In this document: positions 51,819 through 61,090 of the stretch, piece after piece
Numbering within the stretch: position 1 is the stretch's first letter
Layout: every line of letters starts with the position of its first letter
NCBI GenBank assembly: GCA_029259945.1
Contig: JAJDEF010000032.1
Span: forward strand, 1-64,000
DNA length: 64,000 nucleotides
Direction: 5' to 3'
DNA from: Planctomycetota bacterium
GTDB lineage: Bacteria > Planctomycetota > Planctomycetia > Pirellulales > Lacipirellulaceae
The notes under the pieces: generated by a model
What the model was told of the DNA's origin: nothing
The model's input: the letters and a program-made list of their open reading frames with translations, nothing else
Databases searched by the model: none
Translations under genes and position numbers: made by a program

Positions 51819-53102
51819 ATGATTCAAAATACAACGATTCACCGCCACTATTGGATGGCAGTTGCATCGATGGCCCTGTTGATGGCTATTGCCGTCGGTT
51901 GCCAGCGTACAGCACCGCCGGTGAAAAGTGCCGATGCCGCAGAGAAAAAACCTGCCAAAGTATTAGTCGGCATTGCGAGAGAAAAAACGCTTCGTCAAAC
52001 CATCGACCTGCCGGCTGTCGTCGAAAGTGACGAAACAGCAATGCTGATGACCAGGGTCGAGGCTTATGTCGGGGAGGTACTAGTCGACATTGGCGATGAA
52101 GTACAAAAAGGGCAAGTGCTGATCCGACTCGATGCACCAGAACTCTTGCACCAGGCTGCCGAGCAACGGGCGATGATTGGTCAGCTTGAGGCAGATGGAC
52201 AAGTGCTCCTCGCCGAGGTGGCAGCTGCGCGTACTCAACTCGACGTGGTAAGGGCAAAATTGCGGCTGAAAAATTCTGAGCGAGACCGTCTGGAACGTCT
52301 AGTCAACACCGGAGCGATTGAAAGGCAGCGTCTCGAAGAAGCCGAGTCGTCGGCTCAGTCGGTTGCTGCCACGCTGGCTCGGTATGAGAATGGTTTGCAG
52401 GTTGCCCAGGCAAAACTGCTCAAAGGCAAATCCGAGATGGCAGTTGCCGAGAGTAAACTTCAGGCGGCGGAAGCACTTGCCAGCTACTTAGAGATTAAGG
52501 CACCGTTCTCGGGTGTGGTCGCTCGGCGAGATGTCGATTCCGGTAATTTGGTTCGCCCCGCAAATCAAGGCAAGGGTTCAAAGCCGTTGCTGGTGATCGA
52601 AAAGCTCGATCGTCTGCGTGCCATTATGCACGCAACCTCCGATGTTGCCGGCCAACTTTCAGTCGGTGATCAGGTAACGTTCTTGTCAGATGACAAGCCA
52701 AATAACCCCATTCATGCGGAGATATCTCGCACCTCGGGATCGTATGATGAGAGAACCCGCATGATGCGTGCGGAAATTGACATCGATAATTCGCCAGACT
52801 CAGCGACCGGGCAGCGCCCGATGCGCTCAGGCAGTTACGGTTCTGCAAAAATTGTATTACGAGAAGAAACCCTGCCTGTGGTTCCTGAGTCGGCTTTGCT
52901 TCATCGCAACGGGGTGACTTCGGTAGTCGTGATCCGAAACGAGGTTTGTCAAATTACGCCCGTCGAAATTGCGATGGAGAGCGAAGGCTTGGTCGGTATT
53001 CGTTCGGGAGTTGGGAACGGCGACTTAGTGGTTTTTGAAAATCCTGACGCGATTCAGCCAGGCCAAACCCTTTTGCGTAGCCAAACGGAGTTAGTTCCCT
53101 AG
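51819..53102 (+). CDS. RND efflux membrane-fusion (periplasmic adaptor) lipoprotein
   Basis: A 427-residue adaptor protein. A signal peptide ends in the lipobox AVGCQRT, so it is a lipoprotein. It has the lipoyl-like half (EAYVGEVLVDIGDEVQKGQVLIRLD), a coiled-coil hairpin (LEADGQVLLAEVAAARTQLD through LQAAEALASYLE) and the second half (IKAPFSGVVARRDVDSG), then the beta-barrel and membrane-proximal domains. It bridges the pump and the TolC-type channel. It follows the permease after 62 bases. Confidence 0.92.
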   Translation: MIQNTTIHRHYWMAVASMALLMAIAVGCQRTAPPVKSADAAEKKPAKVLVGIAREKTLRQTIDLPAVVESDETAMLMTRVEAYVGEVLVDIGDEVQKGQVLIRLDAPELLHQAAEQRAMIGQLEADGQVLLAEVAAARTQLDVVRAKLRLKNSERDRLERLVNTGAIERQRLEEAESSAQSVAATLARYENGLQVAQAKLLKGKSEMAVAESKLQAAEALASYLEIKAPFSGVVARRDVDSGNLVRPANQGKGSKPLLVIEKLDRLRAIMHATSDVAGQLSVGDQVTFLSDDKPNNPIHAEISRTSGSYDERTRMMRAEIDIDNSPDSATGQRPMRSGSYGSAKIVLREETLPVVPESALLHRNGVTSVVVIRNEVCQITPVEIAMESEGLVGIRSGVGNGDLVVFENPDAIQPGQTLLRSQTELVP

Positions 53103-53166
53103 AGTAAGTCATTTTTTAGCCCAGCCAAGAACCTTGCTAGTTTGCCCGATCAAGGAAGATCGAACC

Positions 53167-54789
53167 ATGTTTACGAAATTCACAGCCACGTGGCGACAAC
53201 TATCGACCTGTCTGGCGCTGTCCCTTTCGGGTTGTATCTCGACGGGAGCAAAAGTTGCCGAGCTTGACGATCCCTTTCTGCCAGTGAAGCCTGCGGTTGT
53301 CTCAATTGAAAAAGAAGCTATCAAGTCCGTGACGACAACCTCATCGACACAGCCTGTGAACTTAGCCACCATCGAAGACGATCAGAGCAATTCGGATGTT
53401 GAGCAAGTTAGTCATCAAGCCCCGCTTTCGCTATCGCCATCAAATGTAGATATTTCAGACCGAGTTTTCCCAATCGACTTGGCCAATTCCTTGGGCTTAG
53501 GCGGTGCAGACAACCTCCAAGTACGGCTTGCGCGAACTCGACTTTTTCAGGCGCAGGCAAAACATTTTGCGGCCAAGACCTTGTGGTTGCCTTCGATTCG
53601 GTTTGGAGTGGGATACAACAAACACGATGGCCGACTGCAATCGACCCTTGGTGATGTGATTGAAGCCGATCGAAATTCGTTGTTCTACGGAGGTGGTCTG
53701 GGCTTGGGTGGGGCTCCGCTAGCGGGCGGGGCAGGTGGCCCTCCTCGACTGATGGTCAATCTGTCGCTCGCCGATGCCTATTTCAAGCCACTTGCTGCCT
53801 GCCAGGAAGTGGCTGCCAGTGGGGCTGCCGAGCGTATCGCAACGAACGATTCGTTGGCGAACATCGCTATTGGCTATCATAGTCTCGTCGAATCACACGG
53901 TTTATTGGCCAACGCGAATGCCGCTCGAGATTTGACCCAAAACATGCTGCAATTAGTCGAGAGTTTCGAGCGAGAAGGATTTAGTTCGAAAACTGAAGTC
54001 CTACGAGCGAAAACAGCTCTGACCGAGTGGCAACGCAAAGTCTCGGATGTTCAGCGCAAGACCGTTGTTCGTAGCGCAGAACTTGCCCGACAACTACGAT
54101 TGCCACCGCAGGTGCAACTTGTGCCAGTCGAGGAGTTTGTCGTGCCGGTTGATTTTGTCGACACCTCGTTGGAAGTGGACGGGATGATCGCCCTCGCATG
54201 GCAAGGGCGCCCCGAAATTGCCCAATATGCAGCTAGACGCGAGGCGGCCTGCTTTCGTGTTCAAGAAGAAAAGTGGCGGCCCTGGATTCCTAATGTCCAA
54301 GTCGGTGCAAGCGCCGGTGGGTTCGGCGGTGGTCCCTCCACCGCATTTCCTTCAGCGGCGAGTCGTAGTGATGTCGATGTACTCGCCGTCTGGGAATGGC
54401 AAAATATGGGCTTAGGCAACGTGGCGTTGCAGCGTCAGCGTCGAGGCCAATTGCATGAACGCGTGTTAGATATCGAGGTAATGCGCGATCAGATTGCCTC
54501 AGAAGTCGTGGCGATCTCAGCAGATGTTGCGAGCTACCGCCAGCAAGTGGAATTAGCCCGCGAATCCATCGACGCGGCTCAGGAAAGCTACCAGCTCAAC
54601 GAACAGCGAATTCGCGCCAACGAAGGCTTGCCTATCGAATTGCTGCAATCAATCTCTGCATTAGCCGATGCGCGAGACGCCTACACCGAGGCAGTCGCAA
54701 ACTACAATCGCGCCCAATATCGCCTTCTCCGAGCGATGGGCAACCCTGCCGGTGTTCCTGCTGGAAGTGAAAAGATTGTCAGTAAGTGA
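53167..54789 (+). CDS. TolC-family outer-membrane efflux protein
   Basis: A 540-residue outer-membrane factor from ATG 53167. Its signal peptide ends in SLSGC, so it is probably a lipoprotein. Two OEP repeats are seen: the first around NSLANIAIGYHSLVESHGLLANA and SFEREGFSSKTEVLRAKTALTEWQR, and the second near DVASYRQQVELARESIDAAQESYQLNEQRI and LLQSISALADARDAYTEAVANYNRAQYRLLRAMG. An N-terminal stretch of about 100 residues (SLSPSNVDISDR) is low-complexity. It completes a three-gene efflux operon. Confidence 0.92.
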   Translation: MFTKFTATWRQLSTCLALSLSGCISTGAKVAELDDPFLPVKPAVVSIEKEAIKSVTTTSSTQPVNLATIEDDQSNSDVEQVSHQAPLSLSPSNVDISDRVFPIDLANSLGLGGADNLQVRLARTRLFQAQAKHFAAKTLWLPSIRFGVGYNKHDGRLQSTLGDVIEADRNSLFYGGGLGLGGAPLAGGAGGPPRLMVNLSLADAYFKPLAACQEVAASGAAERIATNDSLANIAIGYHSLVESHGLLANANAARDLTQNMLQLVESFEREGFSSKTEVLRAKTALTEWQRKVSDVQRKTVVRSAELARQLRLPPQVQLVPVEEFVVPVDFVDTSLEVDGMIALAWQGRPEIAQYAARREAACFRVQEEKWRPWIPNVQVGASAGGFGGGPSTAFPSAASRSDVDVLAVWEWQNMGLGNVALQRQRRGQLHERVLDIEVMRDQIASEVVAISADVASYRQQVELARESIDAAQESYQLNEQRIRANEGLPIELLQSISALADARDAYTEAVANYNRAQYRLLRAMGNPAGVPAGSEKIVSK

Positions 54790-54939
54790 TCCTGGTTTTT
54801 TTTTCAGCGAAGTTTTCTCTCCTCGTTCGGCTTTTACACTTTACATGGGCAGTACGACGGCACCTTCCAGGAGTCGTTAAACTTTACGCGACCCCAGCCT
54901 TTGTAGAGTGGGCAAAGTAGAAAAATGCAAAAATCACAC

Positions 54940-56946
54940 TCAGGCCAGTCCTATCATTGCTGCCGTTTGATAGGTCACCAGTGCCGCGACGTAAGCTAGG
55001 GCGGACATGTAGCCTAGTTGCAGTAGAGCCCAGTTCCAGGAGCCGGTTTCTCGCCGTGTGACGACTTGCGTTGGCAGACACTGCATCGCCAGTACGTAGA
55101 AAACCAGAAGGCTCAGGCAGGCTGCGGTGGTGAAGACGGGGCGACCGTCGGCATGGGTGCTGCGGCGGAGGCGATCGATGAGCAAGCTGCCTTCTCCCGC
55201 CTGGTCTTCGCTGATGCCGTAGAGCACAGCCATCGTCGAAACGACAACTTCGCGTGCGGCAAACGAGCTAATGACACCGATGCTCATTTTCCAGTCGAAT
55301 CCTAAGGGCTCGAACACGGGCTCGACGGCTTGGCCAATCTGTCCAGCCCATGAATTTTCGAGTGCTACTTGGGCTACAAGTCGTTCCATCGCGATGGTTT
55401 CGCCGCTTGCCTCGAACGTGGCGATTTGCGATTGCACTTCAGTAGACATATCTTCGAGGGCCGTTTTTGGGTAGGTGGCGAGTACCCAAATCACAACCGA
55501 GATGACCATGATCGTGGTGCCGGCGGTTTTAACAAACGCCCACGAGCGATCGACCATCAGCAACAGCGCGTTTCGTAACGAAGGCAGTCGATAATTGGGT
55601 AGCTCGATGACCAAAGGTCGGGTGGGCCCTTTGAGCAGCGTTCGCTTAAACACCCACGCCGCGACCAGGGCCGTCACAATTCCCAAAGCATAGGCCGCAG
55701 TAAATAGCAACGATGCTTTGAGTGGATCGGTAGGAAACAACAACCCCATGACCATCGCATAGACGGGCAGTCGTGCAGAGCAGGTCATCAACGGCAGTAC
55801 AAGAATCGTTACCAGCCGATCGCGCCGGTCGTCGATCACCCGCGATGCCATGATGGCAGGGATCGCGCAGGCATGGGCTGATAACATGGGCACAAAGGCC
55901 TTGCCGGGCAAGCCCACGCGATGCATGAGTCGGTCCATCACAAACGCGGCACGAGCGAGGTAGCCAGAATCTTCGAGCAACGCCAACATGAAAAACAGCA
56001 TGCAAATTTGCGGAAGAAACACCAGCATGCCGCCTACGCCGCCGAAGATGCCATTGGTCACCAAGCTGCTGAAATCTCCGGCGGGTAGCCATTGCCCCAC
56101 CGCTTGACTGGCTAAGCCGAACCAACCATCGATCATATCCATGGGGTACTGCGCCATCCAAAAAATCACGATGAACGTCAGTACCATGATGGCGGCAAAG
56201 CAGCCTAGCCCTACCACTTTATGGGTCAGCACTCGGTCGATAGCTTCGGTGAGTCGTCCATGGGCGGCGGCATCTCCCTGCGAAGTCGCGGCGCTGACGT
56301 TTTCGGCCCAGTTGTAACGAGCACTATACTGACAACCGCTGCAAGAACTACAGGATGCCAAGTCAGGGGGCGCCGCCGGCGGACTCTTCTCGCGAACTAG
56401 TGTTTTGAGTGTTTTGCGTAGTTCCTCGATGCCACGCCCCGATCGGGCAGAGACCGCCACGACCGGGCAGCCCAGTCTTGTGCTAAGCTCTTCGAGATCG
56501 AATTGTAAGCGATGCTTCTCAGCGATATCGATCATGTTGAGCGCGACGACCGTCGGCAGGTTGAGATCGAGGATTTGGCTGGCGAGGAATAGATTGCGTT
56601 CTAGGTTGGTGGCGTCGATCACCACTAACACCGCATCGGGGCGTGACCAACCAGAAAGTTTTCCGACGAGAGCATTGACGGCAACTCGCTCGTCGGGGGT
56701 GACTGCGTCGAGTGTATACAACCCTGGCAAATCAAGAAGCGTGGCCGACTGGCCGTCAAGCGTAACCCGTCCGCGCCGATGTTCGACAGTGGTCCCAGGA
56801 AAGTTTGCTGTCTGAGCCCTTAAGCCGGTGAGTCGGTTGAAGAGAGAGGTTTTTCCAGCGTTTGGATTTCCCGCCAGGGCAATCGTCACGGACCGATTCA
56901 CCTGGGGCAAAACAGACAGGCCATTTTCATTTAGTGTCGAACTCAA
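54940..56946 (-). CDS. feoB: Ferrous iron transport protein B
   Basis: A 668-residue Fe(II) transporter with an N-terminal GTPase (G1 GNPNAGKTSLFN, 27-38; G3 DLPGL; G4 NMID) and a C-terminal membrane part with Nucleoside-recognition gates (HACAIPAIMASR and the later CLPTQVVTRRE). Between them lies a cysteine cluster ASCSSCSGC (C199, C202, C205), which is unusual and could bind iron or a partner. It is paired with feoA (12 bases upstream) behind a Fur box. It lacks a FeoC-like gene. Confidence 0.94.
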   Translation of the reverse strand: MSSTLNENGLSVLPQVNRSVTIALAGNPNAGKTSLFNRLTGLRAQTANFPGTTVEHRRGRVTLDGQSATLLDLPGLYTLDAVTPDERVAVNALVGKLSGWSRPDAVLVVIDATNLERNLFLASQILDLNLPTVVALNMIDIAEKHRLQFDLEELSTRLGCPVVAVSARSGRGIEELRKTLKTLVREKSPPAAPPDLASCSSCSGCQYSARYNWAENVSAATSQGDAAAHGRLTEAIDRVLTHKVVGLGCFAAIMVLTFIVIFWMAQYPMDMIDGWFGLASQAVGQWLPAGDFSSLVTNGIFGGVGGMLVFLPQICMLFFMLALLEDSGYLARAAFVMDRLMHRVGLPGKAFVPMLSAHACAIPAIMASRVIDDRRDRLVTILVLPLMTCSARLPVYAMVMGLLFPTDPLKASLLFTAAYALGIVTALVAAWVFKRTLLKGPTRPLVIELPNYRLPSLRNALLLMVDRSWAFVKTAGTTIMVISVVIWVLATYPKTALEDMSTEVQSQIATFEASGETIAMERLVAQVALENSWAGQIGQAVEPVFEPLGFDWKMSIGVISSFAAREVVVSTMAVLYGISEDQAGEGSLLIDRLRRSTHADGRPVFTTAACLSLLVFYVLAMQCLPTQVVTRRETGSWNWALLQLGYMSALAYVAALVTYQTAAMIGLA

Positions 56947-56958
56947 TGCGGTAGTAGC

Positions 56959-57201
56959 CTAGTATCTCTTTTTCGTTAAGACGGGCTCGACCGTTACGCC
57001 TTCTGCCAGTCGAGCCGAAAGTCCGATTCGAGCGCCTAAAATACGCACAATAAGCGGGTCGCCCGCTCGTACCAACTGCAACTGCCTTCCGACGCAAACC
57101 CCCATTGCCTTCAGCCGCGTGGCGTCCTCGTCGTCGAGTTGTAAGCCGGCGACCCTTGCGAGCGAATCGGGGGGCAGTTTTGGGAGTTGCACAGCAGTCA
57201 T
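56959..57201 (-). CDS. feoA: Ferrous iron transport protein A
   Basis: An 80-residue SH3-like protein that supports FeoB. The family pattern is visible in LPPDSLARVAGLQ, TRLKAMGVCVGRQLQLVRAGDPLIVRILGARIGLSARLAEGV. It is first in the feoAB operon, with the Fur box 33 bases upstream. Confidence 0.9.
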   Translation of the reverse strand: MTAVQLPKLPPDSLARVAGLQLDDEDATRLKAMGVCVGRQLQLVRAGDPLIVRILGARIGLSARLAEGVTVEPVLTKKRY

Positions 57202-57233
57202 CGGAATGGAGGTAAAAGCGAGGCGGCTAGTTT

Positions 57234-57252
57234 AATGAGACTCATTCTCATT
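57234..57252 (-). promoter_or_regulatory. Fur box upstream of feoAB
   Basis: AATGAG-A-CTCATT-CTCATT matches the three-hexamer Fur consensus (two inverted hexamers around one base, plus a third repeat). It lies 33 bases upstream of the feoA start and predicts iron-dependent repression of feoAB. Confidence 0.8.
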
Positions 57253-57484
57253 CCCATTTGATTCAGACTACGCTACCTCGCCCGGCTTCGCAAGGCGTAA
57301 TGCAAAGGGCTCGTCGCAATCATCGCCCCTTTCGCTCCCTGTGGCTTATGTCGATTAGGGAGGGCCCCACAGCGTGCTAGCGTAACCTATATTTTTAGCG
57401 TTGCTGATCGAAAATGCCTGCCTGTTTTTTCCGACTCTGCTTGCTTGAAAACAGTGTCTATCGAAAACGAATATGGATATCTAA

Positions 57485-58603
57485 ATGAACATCCGAGAAA
57501 TCAATTCCCTAGACGAATTAGAGGAACTCAAGCCAATCTGGCGGGAGCTTCTCCGGCAAACGCCGAAGGCCAATTTTTTTCAGTCGTTTGACTGGCTGAA
57601 AGTTTATTGGAAATACTCGAGTGGCGATCAGCGTCTGAAAACTCTGGTGATGGAAGAGCGAGGGAGCATCGTTGGCATCATGCCGCTAGTCGTTCGTCGT
57701 GAAATGACAAAGGTTGGCCCGATCCGATTTTTGACCTATCCGCTCGATTACTGGGGATCGTTCTACGGTCCTATCGGACTTTATTCCGATCAGATTTTGG
57801 CCGCTGCGTTTGGCTACCTCAGCAATTCGAGTCAGGACTACGATGTACTCGAGCTGCGGTGGATCGAAGGGGACGCCGAGATATGCAGTGAAATAGAAAC
57901 ACTCTTCGAGATTGCCAACTTTTCTCCGCAACGTAGTCGCCTCGATTCGACTGCCGTGATCGACCTTTCTGGGTCGTGGGAAGACTACTTAGCTTCGCGA
58001 ACCAGCAAATGGCGGAACAACTATCGTCGTTGGAAGCGGCAATTGAATGAACTCGGCGAGGTGCGCTATGTTCGTTTCCGTCCCGAAGCTGCAGCAGATG
58101 CCGACCCGCGGTGGGACTACTACGACGAATGTTTAAGAATCGCTGCCACGAGTTGGCAGGGCTCTTCGACCACCGGCACGACACTCACACACGAGACGGT
58201 GGCATCTTTTTTGAGAGAAACCCACGAAGTGGCTGCCCGCTGTGGTGGCGTTGATGTTAACTTGCTGTACCTTGACGATCGTGCCGTGGCTTTTGCTTAC
58301 AACTATGTTTACCAAGGTTATGTCTACGGCTTGCGAGTGGGGTTTGATCCTACCGTGCCTGCAAAAGGGGTGGGCAACCTGCTTTATGCCATGGCGATCG
58401 AAGATTCGTTCGAGCGAGGTGACTGGCGCTATGATTTCGGCCCCCGCCACTTGGAATGCAAGCGAGCCTTGTTGACCGACGTTTTGCCGGTCTCACGGAT
58501 TAGCTGCTACCGTCAGTGGTCGCTTCGCCAGCAGCTCTTACGCTGGAAACGTCAACTCGATGCTCGGTCGGACGGGGTAGCCGTTCCTGCTCGTTGCAAT
58601 TAG
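57485..58603 (+). CDS. CelD/BcsL-family GNAT acetyltransferase
   Basis: A 372-residue protein with the CelD/BcsL-type double GNAT fold. Visible blocks: FFQSFDWLKVYWKY, GIMPLVVRREM, SRTSKWRNNYRRWKRQLNELG and YQGYVYGLRVGFDPTVPAKGVGNLLYAMAIEDSFERGDWRYDFG. The family is linked to envelope or polysaccharide modification. No partner gene is adjacent. The acyl substrate is unknown. Confidence 0.82.
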   Translation: MNIREINSLDELEELKPIWRELLRQTPKANFFQSFDWLKVYWKYSSGDQRLKTLVMEERGSIVGIMPLVVRREMTKVGPIRFLTYPLDYWGSFYGPIGLYSDQILAAAFGYLSNSSQDYDVLELRWIEGDAEICSEIETLFEIANFSPQRSRLDSTAVIDLSGSWEDYLASRTSKWRNNYRRWKRQLNELGEVRYVRFRPEAAADADPRWDYYDECLRIAATSWQGSSTTGTTLTHETVASFLRETHEVAARCGGVDVNLLYLDDRAVAFAYNYVYQGYVYGLRVGFDPTVPAKGVGNLLYAMAIEDSFERGDWRYDFGPRHLECKRALLTDVLPVSRISCYRQWSLRQQLLRWKRQLDARSDGVAVPARCN

Positions 58604-58645
58604 CTAAGTGGCCACCTGCTTTTGAAGTCGGTCGGTGTATGTTTC

Positions 58646-58668
58646 GGACCAGGATGGTCCGGCTATGT
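58646..58668. repeat. Dispersed CCATCCTGG repeat, copy 3 (reverse)
   Basis: GGACCAGGATGGTCCGGCTA is the reverse complement, with one change in the core, of the repeat at 16642-16669. It lies between the acetyltransferase and the Fe-S/SCP2 gene. Confidence 0.55.
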
Positions 58669-58699
58669 GGGATTGCAAAGAGCGGCGTTGGGTTCTCGA

Positions 58700-60037
58700 T
58701 CACTGCGGGAAGCAATTTCCAAACGCGAGGAGTAGCTTCAATGGGCCATTGAGGCGTACCTTTCGCCGCAACAATGCCCAAACGATGTTTTTTTCTTTTC
58801 TCAGAAATCCGATCCATGTTTTTGCGTCTGCGGTGATTTGCAGGTCGGGCTTGCCGATGTGCCCCTCTTCGATGCGGATGGTCTTGTCACGAATCGTAAT
58901 GGTTGCCTTGTGTTCTTCTTCGCCGGTGAAACTAAAGTGGTACCGTGCGCTCAGGTTAGCAGACTTCTCTGGTTGAAAAACCAACGATGCGCCGAGCAAA
59001 AACCCTTCGATCGTGTTTGGACGCAAGGTGTTTCCGACCTGCTTGACTTGTTTATGAGGAAACCGCTTCCTAGCGTGTTCGGCAGCGTCAGAGTTATTTA
59101 GCACGTAAACCGTTTCTATCTTTTCTTGCAGTGGGCGCACATTTTCGCGTAGGTGCGCTTTCTTATCTTCTAAATAGGGGCCAATCACTTCTTCGCCGGC
59201 GGGGCAAACCGAAAGGCAGTAGGCTGCTTTGTAATTCGCTCCGAACGAAAGACTTTGCCACATCGAAGCGGATTCGGAATCGGTGACTCGGCTGCGATAG
59301 TCGATCGCTCCTTTGGCCTCAGCTACCTGCTCGGTCCAATCGGTAAAGCCCCCCATAAACTCTCGGTAATTGTGGGTATAGCAGGCTGAAAAGTTGAAAT
59401 CGCCGGTGGGCGAAATCGCCCCGACCGGGCAGGCTGCTACGCACAGTTTGCATTCTAGGCAGGGGTTGTAATCGATCGGTTGGGCCTGCTCAGATACCTC
59501 AGCGTCTACTAAAAGGGTTCCAAGCAGAATAAAGTTGCCGAATCGCGGGTGAATGACGTTTCGGTGAATTCCCATCTTGCCCAACCCGGCCGCCACGGCG
59601 ATCGGCTTGTGCGAAACCACCCAAACCTTGCCAGGAAATTTCTCCATTTCCATGGGAAAACCCATCGCAGGGTTGAGCGCCTTAACCCCTTGCTCTTCCA
59701 AGGTGCGAACTACCGCCCGCCCGATTTCATTGATTTCGTCGCCGGCGTGATGAAATTCCATGTTCGCGATCGAGCGAGCTGGTGTGCGAAGAGATTCTCG
59801 ATTCATTCGGACAATGTAGCTAACGAGGACTCGAGTACGAGGAAAAGCTTGTAAGATATCCTCCCTTTGATCGTCGACCTCTGGCCGATCGATTTTGACA
59901 ACCCCGACATCATCGCCGCCAGCATCCAGAACGAGCTTCTGCAGCCATTGGGCATCCAGGGTTTGCAAGGCCTGCGAATCTTTTGTTGCACCACCTTCGC
60001 GATACTTGATGACGGCTGGGTGTTCAGCAAGTTTCAT
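58700..60037 (-). CDS. QueG-like Fe-S reductase fused to an SCP2 domain
   Basis: A 445-residue fusion. The N-terminal two thirds resemble QueG-like iron-sulfur reductases: the substrate part up to about 190, then a 4Fe-4S site CLECKLCVAACPVG (C193, C196, C199, C203) and a second Cys group (C219, C274 and C278, in YCLSVCP). The C-terminal part (about 335-445) is an SCP2-type sterol-carrier domain with TITIRDKTIRIEEGHIGKPDLQITAD. SCP2 domains bind hydrophobic or lipid molecules, so the fusion may act on a lipid-linked substrate. It is downstream of marR on the same strand. Substrate unknown. Confidence 0.78.
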   Translation of the reverse strand: MKLAEHPAVIKYREGGATKDSQALQTLDAQWLQKLVLDAGGDDVGVVKIDRPEVDDQREDILQAFPRTRVLVSYIVRMNRESLRTPARSIANMEFHHAGDEINEIGRAVVRTLEEQGVKALNPAMGFPMEMEKFPGKVWVVSHKPIAVAAGLGKMGIHRNVIHPRFGNFILLGTLLVDAEVSEQAQPIDYNPCLECKLCVAACPVGAISPTGDFNFSACYTHNYREFMGGFTDWTEQVAEAKGAIDYRSRVTDSESASMWQSLSFGANYKAAYCLSVCPAGEEVIGPYLEDKKAHLRENVRPLQEKIETVYVLNNSDAAEHARKRFPHKQVKQVGNTLRPNTIEGFLLGASLVFQPEKSANLSARYHFSFTGEEEHKATITIRDKTIRIEEGHIGKPDLQITADAKTWIGFLRKEKNIVWALLRRKVRLNGPLKLLLAFGNCFPQ

Positions 60038-60191
60038 GTTGGTTCCCTTTCAATCTATCACGCGAGACTTTTACTTTCCGTACTCTCGCCTTGTTGAAAA
60101 AACATCTATGCCCGCAAGTCTGAGAGACATACGCTGGCAAACTCCCTCGTAACCGTTCTCCACCATAATCGTTGTCTACCGTAGCAATCGC

Positions 60192-60221
60192 GCCCCTAAG
60201 TTGCATATGCAACTTAGGGGC
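60192..60221. promoter_or_regulatory. Perfect 30-base palindrome, candidate MarR operator
   Basis: GCCCCTAAGTTGCAT followed by its exact reverse complement ATGCAACTTAGGGGC. The central TTGCATATGCAA matches the TTGTATATGCAA upstream of the marR gene (61001-61014), which suggests one MarR-type regulator recognises both. It lies 155 bases upstream of the Fe-S/SCP2 start. A terminator is less likely: no T-run follows in either direction. Confidence 0.6.
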
Positions 60222-60270
60222 AAAAAAATCCTTTTCGTATAACTGCTGTTCCGACGCGCCACTCCGGCGC

Positions 60271-60294
60271 TTCCGGCCAGGATGGTCGGGCTAT
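60271..60294. repeat. Dispersed CCATCCTGG repeat, copy 4 (reverse)
   Basis: TTCCGGCCAGGATGGTCGGG followed by CTAT is the reverse complement of the repeat at 16642-16669 with one change. Confidence 0.55.
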
Positions 60295-60312
60295 ATAGTC
60301 TTGTCGCCAACG

Positions 60313-60345
60313 GCACTCTGTGCTGCTCGGTGTCCTCAGTGACTA
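60313..60345. repeat. Degenerate CAGAG-family half-repeat
   Basis: CACTCTGTGCTGCTCGGTGT followed by CCTCAGTGAC resembles the right end of the element at 15606-15689. Both copies are followed by CCTTTGATTGATC or CCTTTTGATTGATC. No left terminus was found. Confidence 0.4.
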
Positions 60346-60455
60346 TCCTTTGATTGATCCCAGGCTTTGCAACTATACCGAGAACCCAACTTTACGTTTT
60401 TACTGTCGTGTCTGCCATCGTGCCGTTGTGGTAAAATTTTTTACTGCATCACTTG

Positions 60456-60896
60456 CTACTTTATGCGGTTGACCATTTGTTTTACCGTGGTGATTTCTTT
60501 TGTGCTTAGTAACGTCTCCACCTCTTGCTGGGCAGCCTGCCAGTCGGTCCACACTTTTTTTAACAGCGACTGGCCACGGCGAGTCACTCTCAGCAAATAG
60601 CTATTCCCTCCTTCGCCAGGCAGGAACTCTATCCAGGCATTCTCTTCCATACGTTTTACGTTCCTGCTGAGCGTCGACTTTTCGAGCGAAAGTAATCGGC
60701 CTATTTTCGAGGGCTGAATGGGGCCTCGCAGTGTGACGGCAACAAGAATGTTAAGTTGTGAAATTTTTATCTCGTGGTGGCGAATCCTGTCATCGTAAAT
60801 ACGTGATACGATGCGATTGAGCATCCTAACGCGCACACCGACACAATCATGGGCAATGGTGCGTGCAATCTCTTTCGCATCGTTTTTTGCTGGCAT
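60456..60896 (-). CDS. MarR-family transcriptional regulator
   Basis: A 146-residue regulator from ATG 60896. The winged-helix pattern is visible: RIRHHEIKISQLNILVAVTLRGPIQPSKIGRLLSLEKSTLSRNVKRMEENAWIEFLPGEGGNSYLLRVTRRGQSLLKK. The frame extends upstream to 61016, but the longer N-terminus is untypical. A palindrome of the type TTGNATATGCAA lies 105 bases upstream and another lies 3' of the gene, so autoregulation and control of the Fe-S/SCP2 gene are likely. Confidence 0.85.
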   Translation of the reverse strand: MPAKNDAKEIARTIAHDCVGVRVRMLNRIVSRIYDDRIRHHEIKISQLNILVAVTLRGPIQPSKIGRLLSLEKSTLSRNVKRMEENAWIEFLPGEGGNSYLLRVTRRGQSLLKKVWTDWQAAQQEVETLLSTKEITTVKQMVNRIK

Positions 60897-61000
60897 AATT
60901 TTTTTTGTCAGGGCGGATGAGCTTGAATTGTCATTTACGAAAAACGATTTACTACTCGTTTCGCACAAGAGCAAATCTATATCCCACATTCCAGTACTCT

Positions 61001-61014
61001 GTTGTATATGCAAC
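61001..61014. promoter_or_regulatory. Candidate MarR operator upstream of marR
   Basis: GTTGTATATGCAAC is palindromic apart from one mismatch and shares its core with the 30-base palindrome at 60192-60221. It lies 105 bases upstream of the marR start codon. Confidence 0.55.
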
Positions 61015-61090
61015 ACGAAGGCGAGTCAAGCATTTTGGTCAACTTATTTTGCTTCTTCGCGAAAAAGAGTTTGTGGGGAGGGAATAAAAA

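Larger units (their letters stand above)
60038..60455. other. 418-base region between marR and the Fe-S/SCP2 gene
   Basis: No gene. It contains a perfect 30-base palindrome (60192-60221), a CCATCCTGG repeat copy and a degenerate CAGAG half (60313-60345). Confidence 0.5.

Noticed and set aside
57260-57484. A promoter or small RNA between the Fur box and the acetyltransferase gene
   Set aside because: No convincing consensus or hairpin with T-run.
60192-60221. Palindrome read as a Rho-independent terminator
   Set aside because: No T-run follows in either direction; the shared core with the site upstream of marR fits an operator better.
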